A stretch of 64,000 bases of DNA from Membranipora membranacea (lineage: Eukaryota > Bryozoa > Gymnolaemata > Cheilostomatida > Membraniporidae): contig OU612070.1 of NCBI GenBank assembly GCA_914767715.1, positions 79,501 to 143,500 of the forward strand, given 5' to 3'. The notes under the pieces were generated by a model, which had not been told where the DNA came from, did no database searches, and worked only from the letters and a program-made list of their open reading frames with translations. This document shows positions 54,460-64,000 of the stretch, piece after piece; positions within the stretch are counted from its first letter, which is position 1; every line of letters starts with the position of its first letter. Position numbers and translations under genes: made by a program.

Positions 54460-56776
54460 AACTACAGGCCACAACAGGTCTGTATGATAACGTTATGCTG
54501 CACACAACAAATGTACAATATAGGGAAATCAATGAAGCTTGACACTTGATAGTGACAAGTTGAAGTTAACTAGGAACCAGCTGATTATAGTTCATTCGGA
54601 GCAAATTATGGGATGAAATCTAAATGACTATTTTTGAGAAATGCTGTTCGGCCTGTTCAGCACTTTACAGTTACCGATAAGTCTATGTTTGGAGCAAATT
54701 ATGGTATGAAATCCAACTGACCATTTTTCATACGCATTGCTTTGATTTAAAATTACACACATTGACAAGGAATGTTTTATAGCCATGAATGAGCAGAACA
54801 ACCTTTGTCATGACTCTTTGATACTTGTAGACCCTTCTGTGGCAGGTAAACGTTCCAGCAAATGGTGAAAATCTGGTTACACGATTAACGGAGAGGACTG
54901 ATTACCAATAGATGAGCATGAAACATCGCTGGAACCTTCACCAAAAGAATCGATTACTCTCCAAGAATGAAGTGAGTAGAGATTTTTAGTTAATCTAATC
55001 ACCAATGTCTGAGGAAATATTATTATGTATTTTGTTTAGCAGAGTTAAGGATATCCAAGATTTGACACACCTGTTGTTTGCTGTGATAAAAGAACTATGT
55101 CATGTTTTCAAATCTTGAACTATATTTGGAAAAATACTGCCAGTGCAGCAAAAGTTTTAGCAGAAGTGCTTTATGGAGGTAGCAGTTTTCTAGTAACGGG
55201 TATTTAAGGCGTCATTATTAGGCAAACATGTTAGAGGAATTTGAACTTTTAATAGAGTTGTCCTCAGCTGTCTTAAAAGAGGACAACTACCATCACAAAT
55301 ATTTTCACCGCATCAACATAATATTTATCTTTTCAGAGTATCAAAAGCAACTTCTGCACATAAAATAAAGCCTATATGGCACAGTCTATCTTTAGCTGTT
55401 GTTGGGCTTGAACAGCAAACATGTTTCACAAAATATAAGTATTAGCGTATGAACTTTCCCACTGTAAAATCACATCATTGGCGCACCATTATTTAGTCAC
55501 ATGCCACAATAGGTGAGCCATAAATGTGAAGTGAGCTATCTCTTAGTGTTTGATGGAAACTTGTACAATATTTTAAGGCACAGATGATAGCTGCTACTGC
55601 TGCAAACCTAAGCACTCTTACAGACAGACAAAGCATACTCAGACAATGTAAGGTCGGTAAATATTACACTGCTTCCATTTGGTAGTGCCTCACCATCGGT
55701 GCTATTACATGGCGCAGTACACCCTAGCCATCCTAGGATCTTAGCCCTATATACCCGTAAACAGAACACAGAGTTAATGAGTATGTAAACCATATTTTTT
55801 GTTAATTTTTTAGTGTTATTAGTTGTCAAGGTTATCATTTGGAGGTTTATCTCATCAAGAAAGTGAGCAGTCTAATTATGGTAATATCCCGTAACCGACA
55901 TATCAACTGATAAATGCCATTTTCTAAACTGGGACAGTTTATCAATGAACCCTGCAGCAAAAAAGTGTCCTGTCTTAAACAGAACAGGAAAGGAATACAA
56001 AATTAATCCATTGTCAATGATTGCGTATTGCTCTCCTGGTTCCATTTACAAAGGTATCAATTATTGTTGATGGTCTCTGACAGAGACAGTTTTGTGTGTT
56101 TTTGCGTTCCCTACAAAGGAGCTGCTGCATCTTACATATCAGAGATGACTCCGTGGAAGTGGACCAAACAGGTCATGAAACTTAGAATGATCTCCTCATT
56201 GGTAATAGGGAGACAACTTGAATTCAAGTTGGATTCAGTTGGATTTCCCAATGAAAATGGGATTTCCATTGATTATTTATTGATAATTTAGTATATATAC
56301 CAAGGTCGCGAATTTACCTATTCTTTCGTTCAAATAAAACAATTTTGTCAAACAAACATTAGATAAAATTATTCACATCAAGTAGCTTGGAACTTCCAAA
56401 CAGTATAATTGATGTATTGATTCACGATAACTGATTGCCCATGTCTTTCTTAATATAGACTTCAAGGCCCTCAGCGTGGGTTTGTGACAGCAGTTGTGTT
56501 ACTGTCATGTACCTATCTGATTGAACCTCTCGCATCTGTACGGGTTTGTCTCCAGCGCATACCTTCCATTCAGTTATACAAGACGGTTTTAACCAATTGG
56601 AAATGGACTTATGTATATTTTATAGGATAACTTTGACAACACTGTATATATGTGGAGGGTTTGAGGAAGGTATCAGAATAGTCCTAGCTGTCACTGTGTC
56701 TGTGGCATAGACCAATATCTGTATGCTGGGTGAGAGAAGAAAGGCTATACAAAGTAATTTGGCTGATTGTAGAGTA

Positions 56777-57108
56777 CCCTATAGGAGTTTAATTTCGCTA
56801 TCTGGACCTGGTACTAAATTTCACTAGTACTAAATTTCGCTAGTAGGCTTACTAGTGAAAATTTTAAAAAAATGTCCAAGCTGGGATTGGAACCCAGGGC
56901 ATAAATCTCCATCTGATTGCGAGGCAGACACTTAGACCACTACACCACGCTAGCTTGCATGCTTAGGTAAGGTGTATTCCTGTATAATTGTACATTGTTT
57001 ATGAAACTATGGTGAGTGAGTTTAATTTAAGATACACTAAATTTCGCAACCTAGGCAACAACGCGAAAAGCGAATCCTAAATGCCGCGAAAACTAAACTC
57101 CTATAGGG
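56777..57108. mobile_element. MITE with TA target flanks, carrying a tRNA-like segment
   Basis: The left end CCCTATAGGAGTTTAATTTC and the right end AACTAAACTCCTATAGGG are mirrored with one difference. TA lies outside each end, as for Tc1/mariner-type insertion. A tRNA-like module lies between them on the minus strand (56876-56965). The rest is repeats of CTAAATTTCGC. It is 332 bp with no transposase. Confidence 0.78.
56876..56965 (-). repeat. tRNA-like module inside the TA-flanked MITE
   Basis: The minus strand reads GTGGTGTAGTGGTCTAAGTG (A-box-like), then an anticodon-arm-like TCTGCCTCGCAATCAGA, a long variable region, then CTGGGTTCCAATCCCAG, a perfect T-arm stem with the B-box. Acceptor pairing is partial, about five of seven. 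It could be a degenerate tRNA gene or a SINE head captured by the MITE. Activity cannot be judged. Confidence 0.6.
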
Positions 57109-57540
57109 TATATGATGTTGTGACAGAAGACTCTAGATAATAATATGTGAAATACACCGATGTTGTTAATAAATAATAAGACTGCGCCATCACCCTAAAC
57201 ATTGCGTGCAATCAGGGAGTCAGTCCCAAACTTCCTGGTGCAATAATAAGTCTTTGTTGAACAGATAGTAGAGGAGACAACTTTTTATATATGCTAATTG
57301 TGCTTTAATGTTACATTACATTTGTAGAGCACAAAAGTCTGTGTTCGGCCTTGTGATTGGGATGAGAATGGATTTGCATGAAAACATGATTTGGCCAGAG
57401 GACCAGTGCCTTGATGATAAAGACATTCCTTGACTGATATTACAGTTGCCTCTCGGCGATGCGGAGTAGCACCTAGTGCGCCGCTCGTTGAAGTAGCCCA
57501 AGAAAGGAAAGCGAGAAATGCATAATAGGCAACAGGAGTT

Positions 57541-57850
57541 TGCAACCAGCCCACTGGTTATAGCGCAAAACAGTCAGCCCTCTGATTGCTTCTGAGTGGG
57601 CAACATTGGCACATGGGGCGGGTGCCTGGATTTATAATCCAAGAAAAGAACAAATGAAAACCTGAGATGATATTGCAACCATCCCACTGGTTATAGCGCA
57701 AAACAGTCAGCCCTCTGACTTGTTTGTAAGTTGGCAACGTTGGCACATGGGGCGGGTGCCTGGATTTATAATCCAACAAAAGAACAAATGAAAGCCTGAG
57801 AGGAGATTGCAACCAGCCCACTGGTTGTAGCGCAAAACAGTCAGTAACAG
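57541..57850. repeat. Tandem repeat of about 132-135 bp, 2.3 copies
   Basis: The phrase TGCAACCAGCCCACTGGTTA restarts at 57541, 57673 and 57808, each followed by TAGCGCAAAACAGTCAG. The third copy runs directly into the 438-bp array. Units differ by scattered substitutions. Confidence 0.85.
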
Positions 57851-59940
57851 GACTGAAAATTCTCTTACGAAATATCGTTTGACACGGCAAACGTGATCCA
57901 CCTAAATGCCTGAAAAGTTGTAGCGCGAAATAGTCGGCCCTTCTGACATGTTATGGACATATAGAACATGTTCCCTGACTTTGGTTATGGTTGCCGCTCG
58001 GCGAGGCGGAGTAGCACCTGGTGCGCCACCCGCTGAAGCAGCCTGCACGCACTGAATGCACGCTCCAAGATGCGGCCTTGTCGGCAGTGCTTATTGAACC
58101 AGTGGCAAAGCTGGCATGACAAACTCAGTTGAACAAGGGAGTCGATGGATCAGCGCTGCGCTTGGAGAAAAGCCCAAGTCACCTACGGCTGGACCTTAAA
58201 GATGCAGCAAACACACGGAAACTATAGCTAAGTTATAAGCTCAAGCCGTCGCTGTTTGATTGTCCTTATGGGACCAGTGCAGTAATAGGACTGAAAGCTC
58301 TTCTACAAAATATCGTTTGACACGGCAAACGTGATCCACCCAAATGGTTGAAAAGTTGTAGCGCGAAGTAGTCAGCCCTTCTGACATGTTATGGACATAT
58401 AGAACATGTTCCCTGACTTTGGTTATGGTTGCCGCTCGGCGAGGCGGAGTAGCACCTGGTGCGCCACCCGCTGAAGCAGCCTGTACGCACTGAATGCACG
58501 CTCCAAGATGCGGCCTTGTCGGCAGTGCTTGGTGAACCAGTGGCAAAGCTGGCTTGATGAACTCAGTTGAACAAGGGAGTCGATGGATCAGCGCTGCGCT
58601 TGAAGAAAAGCCCAAGTCACCTACGGCTGGACCTTAAAGATGCAGCAAACACACGGAAACTATAGCTAAGTTATAAGCTCAAGCCGTCGCTGTTTGATTG
58701 TCCTTATGGGGCCAGTGCAGTAATAGGACTGAAAGCTCTTCTACAAAATATCGTTTGACACGGCAAACGTGATCCACCCAAATGGTTGAAAAGTTGTAGC
58801 GCGAAGTAGTCAGCCCTTCTGACATGTTATGGACATATAGAACATGTTCCCTGACTTTGGTTATGGTTGCCGCTCGGCGAGGCGGAGTAGCACCTGGTGC
58901 GCCACCCGCTGAAGCAGCCTGCACGCACTGAATGCACGCTCCAAGATGCGGCCTTGTCGGCAGTGCTTGGTGAACCAGTGGCAAAGCTGACTTGACGAAC
59001 TCAGTTGAACAAGGGAGTCGATGGATCAGCGCTGCGCTTGGAGAAAAGCCCAAGTCACCTACGGCTGGACCTTAAAGATGCAGCAAACACACGGAAACTA
59101 TAGCTAAGTTATAAGCTCAAGCCGTCGCTGTTTGATTTTCCTTATGGGGCCAGTGCAGTAATAGGACTGAAAGCTCTTCTACAAAATATCGTTTGACACG
59201 GCAAACGTGATCCACCCAAATGGTTGAAAAGTTGTAGCGCGAAGTAGTCAGCCCTTCTGACATGTTATGGACATATAGAACATGTTCCCTGACTTTGGTT
59301 ATGGTTGCCGCTCGGCGAGGCGGAGTAGCACCTGGTGCGCCACCCGCTGAAGCAGCCTGCACGCACTGAATGCACGCTCCAAGATGCGGCCTTGTCGGCA
59401 GTGCTTGGTGAACCAGTGGCAAAGCTGACTTGACGAACTCAGTTGAACAAGGGAGTCGATGGATCAGCGCTGCGCTTGGAGAAAAGCCCAAGTCACCTAC
59501 GGCTGGACCTTAAAGATGCAGCAAACACACGGAAACTATAGCTAAGTTATAAGCTCAAGCCGTCGCTGTTTGATTGTCCTTATGGGGCCAGTGCAGTAAT
59601 AGGACTGAAAGCTCTTCTACAAAATATCGTTTGACACGGCAAACGTGATCCACCCAAATGGTTGAAAAGTTGTAGCGCGAAGTAGTCAGCCCTTCTGACA
59701 TGTTATGGACATATAGAACATGTTCCCTGACTTTGGTTATGGTTGCCGCTCGGCGAGGCGGAGTAGCACCTGGTGCGCCGCCTACAGAAGCAGCCTGTAC
59801 GCACTGAACGCACAGTCGGCAGTGCTTTGCGAACCAGCGTAGATGCTGGCTCGACCTCAGTTGAACATCGGAGTTGATGGATTGGCCACTGCTGCGGCGT
59901 ATGGCGGTGAGTCCTTCACAGGACAAGCGTGCATCAAGAA
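57842..59940 (-). repeat. Tandem array, 438-bp unit, about 4.8 copies
   Basis: The landmark AATATCGTTTGACACGGCAA recurs at 57871, 58309, 58747, 59185 and 59623, exactly 438 bp apart. The middle copies are nearly identical; the first and last diverge. The unit is GC-richer than the rest of the window. Because 438 is a multiple of three, each unit keeps the same minus-strand frame of about 124 residues (including GGAPGATPPRRAATITKVRE) with its own ATG and stop. No signal peptide or domain is evident, and a non-coding satellite is the simpler reading. A diverged piece of the unit also lies at 57430-57490. Confidence 0.88.
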
Positions 59941-62384
59941 GCGATAGCTGGTTGCTCTGCTGCGTGAAAGTAAAGAGCGCTGCGGTCAGTTTTACTCTTT
60001 AGTGTAGCTTTCTGCTTTGATTCTATGTTGTGTATAATTAAACATTATAAATGAGCCAAATGATGACAAGAGATGTTGAATGACGGTGGGAGAGCTAGAA
60101 CATCATATGTATATTACTTATGTGAGTACCATACTCAATGTTATATCTCACCGACTTATATCTTATTCTTAATTTTACCGACACCATTATCGTTCTGAAA
60201 TTTCACTCCTTTCTCCTTTGATTCTGTATTGTAAAGATATTACAATACTTAACTTACTTTTCAATGTAACTTCCTTACGTTTTGTCTTTGCCATTATTAA
60301 GGAAGGTGAAGGTGAAGGAAAATCACGTGGGCTGTCTATGAGCAGATGAGGTGGACATTTGATGGCTTATGATGGAACTAGTAATAACATATCTAGATCC
60401 TATATGACTGTGCAGCCCTCAAACGAGAGCATATCATTCACCAATAATCAAGTCATTATGGAAACTTCCTCCTCAACACATGGAATTATAGTACGTATAC
60501 CACTTACAACTTGGTTAAGTTCTGCTTGCTGTAAAGAAACTTGAGTTTAAATTAATTGGGATTTAGGCATCACGTTCTGGACAGCACTTGTCAGTCTACC
60601 ATCACCACACTATTCTTGATTTTCGAAATACGCACCTGCCTCTCCTACATTCCAAAAATTATTTACTTGTGTTGTTTATCAATGCTCACAACTCCCAAGG
60701 TCAACATGTCTATTGATTTTTTAGGTCAAATCACTTGAAGTGTTTAACACTCAGAAGGTCTTTGTAAATTAATCGAGGAAGCTAAAGAACCTGATAAACA
60801 GAGAAAGTTCTAATAACTGAGTACGACCAGACAGCGAGGGAGTTAGATTAGTTATCATTTATATGCATTGGAATGAGATCGGAGCATTTGGTTTTTCGAT
60901 AAAGCACCCCCCCTCCACACTTTAAAGGAGATGGAGTATTGAGATTGTATGATTATAGCACTATATATACTCGATCAAAACGGTACCTGCTAATCCTTCC
61001 TTCAAAATGTGAAAATATTTATTACTTATTTATACATATTGCAACATTAAGTTCCCTACTTAATGTTATTTTAGATCTGATGCACTAGAAAGCCCCTGCT
61101 GCCTCGCATCTGTATTTACCCATAATGGAATATCTCCATACAGTCTACAATACACCCCTACACTACACCCCTACACTACACCCCTACACTACACCCCTAC
61201 ACTACACCCCTACACTACACCCCTACACTACACCCCTACACTACACCCCTACACTACACCCCTACACTACACCCCTACACTACACCCCTACACTACACCC
61301 CTGCTAGTTGGGGAGAAATGTTATCTCAACTCAAGGGAATGTTTGAGAAAAGAAGTGAGCACATTAACAGATATTGTTCCTTCACTGACAACAATGCCAC
61401 TCTCTTTCCGTGAAGCTGTAGATAGAAAGGAAATGGAAATTTTCAATTTTATTATAATTATATGTGACTGGCTGACATGAATATGTTACAATAAATCCAT
61501 TCAGTCTCCCGGTAATTTTTAGAATCCATACTGAGACAGATGTCAGAGAAGGAGATATTGACAAGTGTGAGTTATCGATAATTATCAGGACGCCACCCAC
61601 CCCTCACCACACCAGCAAACAAAGTATCGCATGACATCATACGGCTTTTCAAGGAGAGGCTAATGACTTTCAACAGGTAAATAAGCCTCCTCAGTTAAAA
61701 TAACATGCTTTTGACTCATGGGCGAATTAAGCTGGTTCATGAATTCAGTAGCTGTAGCTTGTTTCATGATTTAGGTTGGGCTTGTGCTTACCATCGGTTC
61801 TGTTTTTATTTCCCTAGAATACCAGCCGGCTACTGCCGTGCTAATACTAACAAGTTTTACCTAGAACACGGGCTTCGAGTCCTACTGTGGGCAGAACCCT
61901 CCCTCTATGCGCTGGCAACGGGAGTGGTCCAATACTGATAACCAACAATGGCTCCTTTGTCCCAAAATAAGTATATCAGTAAGTAGTCGATTTAAATCTA
62001 GCTTTTTGTTAATGAAGTTACTGCCCTCGTGTTTCATGTGTTTTAATTGATTGGATGCTATTCAGTTATCGATGCATAACTTTTGAGCTAAGTAGCATAA
62101 TCAAACCTTGTTTATGTTTTAGCTGTGACAGATGTGTACAATTCAGACAAGTTGAAGGGGACTAGGAAGAACCTTATAGGTAATGGAACACCTTTTCTCC
62201 AACAATGGGCACCCAAAGCATGAAAAAAAACATTGTCTTATGATATCTACAAAAAAAAATAATGACTAGATATCTGAGTATCTTGTTTGTCGCAAAGTAT
62301 TGAGAAAATGTTTAGGCCAGAATAAAAGCAGTGTTATAAATGAGCAGTTTTGACGTCTTGCATAACATAGTTTATAGTCAGCAG
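59941..62384. other. Region with a minisatellite and unassigned exon-like blocks
   Basis: No known gene was recognised. Exon-like blocks with AG/GT borders are 61523-61676 (IHTETDVREGDIDKCELSII and following, with an internal TGA) and 62123-62179 (VTDVYNSDKLKGTRKNLI). An open frame at 60359-60490 (SNNISRSYMTVQPSNES) precedes a GTACGT. They might be relics of one more decayed gene. Confidence 0.35.
61143..61304 (+). repeat. 13-bp minisatellite
   Basis: About twelve near-perfect copies of ACACTACACCCCT. The 13-bp unit gives a 13-residue periodic frame (THR/PRO/LEU/HIS-rich) that is not a protein. The strand has strong C-rich/G-rich asymmetry. Confidence 0.95.
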
Positions 62385-63390
62385 CCACTGCTGCGGGGCG
62401 TGTATCCAGCTTCCTCAAAGACAGTGCACAGTGTGTCAAATATGGTGACCAGAACAGCTTTGAACACATTAAATATGCAGACGATGTAACATTCTACACC
62501 TCAGTTACTTCCAACTTGGAGGCGTCTGCTATTGCTCCTGCTATAATATAGCAGGAGATAATAATATTATTATCTACCCAAAAATGGGCTGATGAAAATA
62601 ATATGCTGCTAAACGCTGAGAAGTCAGAGTTGATGAACACTTGCCTAAATTGTAAGCACAACTATAGTGATGATGTTGTTGTTGATGATGCATTGATGCA
62701 ACCTAATGCTTTCACCAAATTCCTGGGAATTTTTATTGATGATAAACTCTCTTTTAATAAGCATATCGATACATTAGTAACAAAATGTAACACACGATTG
62801 TTTTTAATGCGTAAATTGAAATCCATAGGTCTTGACAGCAATGGCTTGAGAACTTTTTATCTTAGCATCATCCGTCCCATTATCTGTTATTCCTCACCTG
62901 CATGGTTTTCCCTCATTGGTAACACAAACTGTGAAAGATTAGAGCGTCTCCAGCGCTCAGCCTCAAAGATTATACTGCCTGAACATGACTATGAAGATCG
63001 GCTAGGAATGTTACACATTCCCTATCTTTGCAATTTTCTCTTTGATAGCTCATACAGTCACTTCACAAAGATTTTAAACGATGAATCCCATCCACTTTAT
63101 AGTCGCTTAAGTTTTAACAGTTACAGAAGTTCCTCTCGAGCCAAACAAGTATTCCGTCCAAAACGATGCAGAACCACAAAGAGGTCTAACAGCTTTTTTA
63201 ACTATTTTATGACCTATCATGATAATGGTCTTGTGTATCGTACTTAACCGTACCTATCTGCAGTATATCCTTTTTATTATTGCGGCTACCAGGTTTTTAA
63301 CCCACGCTTACGTACATTCGATATCATCTCGTATACATGTATATTGAGTATGGCAGAAGCCAGAATGTAATACAATACAATTACAAATGT
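62385..63390 (+). mobile_element. 5'-truncated LINE (non-LTR retrotransposon) 3' end
   Basis: The copy begins inside the reverse transcriptase and includes a 3' untranslated tail ending in a TACAATACAATTACAA-type repeat near 63370-63388. Such short A-rich repeat tails and 5' truncation are typical of CR1/L2/RTE-like LINE insertions by target-primed reverse transcription. It is on the plus strand. The target duplication was not resolved. Confidence 0.8.
62396..63247 (+). pseudogene. LINE reverse transcriptase C-terminal part with catalytic YADD
   Basis: One frame runs from VSSFLKDSAQCVKYGDQNSF through HIKYADDVTFYTSV (catalytic Asp pair at about 62477-62485). It continues through the thumb region QKWADENNMLLNAEKSELM, the block KFLGIFIDDKLSFNKHI (the LGV-D family motif), and the C-terminal FYLSIIRPIICYSSPAWF and LERLQRSASKII. 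It ends at a TAA at 63245-63247. A single in-frame TAG interrupts it at 62549-62551. The N-terminal palm and fingers, endonuclease and ORF1 are absent. Relatively few lesions suggest a moderately young insertion. Confidence 0.85.
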
Positions 63391-63758
63391 AACATGATCG
63401 ATTCTCACTATAGAAGATAACCTAGATAACCTCTTACTTCCTTTTCCTGGTCCTGGTCATGCTCAAAGGGTCAACTCAGGACTGCGAAAATATTCTGTCT
63501 GAAATTGTGGCATTTTGCATTTATTTCAAGCTGTTTGTTTGCCTTGATACAACACAAAGTTTGATTGAAAGTGGGTTTTCTGAAGTATTAATTTATCACG
63601 ATGTAAGCTTCGATCTCTAGCAGATCATGCAGGTGCCACGCTCGGCAGCAGGGTCTGCATTTTATAAGCGCAAGCTTACCCTTTTTAATCTTTGTTTTTA
63701 CTACTACAATCACAGTAATGAATATGAACTGTTAATTGTGTTCTGCCAAAAGTTTTAG
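63391..63758. other. Spacer, nothing recognised
   Basis: Non-coding stretch between the LINE tail and a candidate exon. Confidence 0.4.
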
Positions 63759-63920
63759 GTGGTTGTATCCATACCATACAGGGTAGCCTTATTTGGTATG
63801 GAAGATCCCAAGGAACACAAGCTGGTACTGCTTAACTATAGAGGATGTCACAGTAACACCAGACAGGGTACACTGAAATATACCACGCTAGAGCAAAATC
63901 CTCCTGCCTGCTTCAGAGAG
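63759..63920 (+). other. Candidate exon of an unidentified protein
   Basis: Acceptor GTTTTAG and donor GTGAGA bound a fully open 162-bp block. It encodes VVVSIPYRVALFGMEDPKEH, then KLVLLNYRGCHSNTRQG and KYTTLEQNPPACFRE. Its length is divisible by three and codon use looks coding-like. No family was recognised. Its gene would continue beyond the window's right edge or correspond to the blocks at 61523 and 62123. Confidence 0.42.
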
Positions 63921-64000
63921 GTGAGACAACCTCTTCATAACTATACACTCACACAGCGTCAGTAAAAATACTCAAAAATTACTGAGATCACTGTTCTACA

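Larger units (their letters stand above)
51542..56776. other. Long stretch without a recognisable gene
   Basis: Exon-like blocks with splice-site context occur (52617-52681 encoding ALQLYLLKISSAQSR; 54848-54970 encoding LVTRLTERTDYQ, stop, MSMKHRWNLHQKN), but no family is recognisable. There is a possible LINE-type 3' tail at 53165-53200 (AACTCAATTCAATTCA). Small hairpin repeats are listed separately. A frame at 56028-56291 is open but unlike anything I know. Confidence 0.35.

Noticed and set aside
61125-61307. 60-aa His/Thr/Pro-rich periodic protein
   Set aside because: Translation of a 13-bp minisatellite.

Overview
This is a window of eukaryotic, almost certainly animal, nuclear DNA. It is AT-rich and intron-rich: coding similarity comes in short blocks bounded by GT/AG splice sites. 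It is crowded with retrotransposons, SINEs and hairpin (MITE-like) DNA elements. A BEL/Pao-type LTR element points to Metazoa, because that superfamily is known only from animals. Relics of BBS1 and PLK4 point to a ciliated, centriole-bearing organism. I cannot name the species; a marine invertebrate such as a sponge or another early-branching animal would fit.

Layout. 1-12.3 kb is repeat territory: a 405-bp tandem array carrying a tRNA-derived SINE, a dispersed copy of that SINE, a TTAA-flanked MITE, a cluster of hairpin MITEs, an LTR element (8484-11118) with an unknown 246-aa ORF and a U2-snRNA-derived insertion in its 5' LTR, a near-perfect hairpin, and a MITE with an 8-bp target duplication. 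12.6-16.9 kb holds two exons of BBS1 followed directly by the 3' half of a leishmanolysin-type (M8) metalloprotease with HEMMH and a GPI-type tail. 17-18.9 kb has two unassigned exon-like blocks. 19.4-37.5 kb is a long, multi-exon relic of PLK4; one of its introns (26.7-34.3 kb) has taken up a long-TIR element, a fold-back element enclosing a decayed LINE, and a young gag-only BEL/Pao LTR element. 40.6-41.6 kb has tRNA-like segments around an AT-rich block. 43.9-51.2 kb is a relic of the helicase RECQL5. 51.3-57.1 kb is mostly non-coding with small hairpin elements and a TA-flanked MITE carrying a tRNA-like segment. 57.4-59.95 kb is a GC-richer compound tandem array (438-bp units). 60-64 kb has a minisatellite, three unassigned exon-like blocks and a 5'-truncated LINE.

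Main interpretation. PLK4 and RECQL5 keep splice sites and family signatures exon after exon, yet carry many independent in-frame stops (TAA, TAG and TGA), frameshifts and deletions. The M8 gene shows a frame break and lacks its first half, and BBS1 is only a short piece. I read this as a block of unprocessed pseudogenes, for example an old segmental duplication or a region of gene death, being colonised by mobile elements. The use of all three stop codons plus indels argues against a changed genetic code. I found no prokaryote-type system, CRISPR array or operon. The most novel-looking items are non-autonomous elements: the LTR element with an unrecognised ORF, the U2-derived insertion in its LTR, tRNA-like modules inside TIR elements, and free 26-30-bp palindromes that look like two transposon ends joined.
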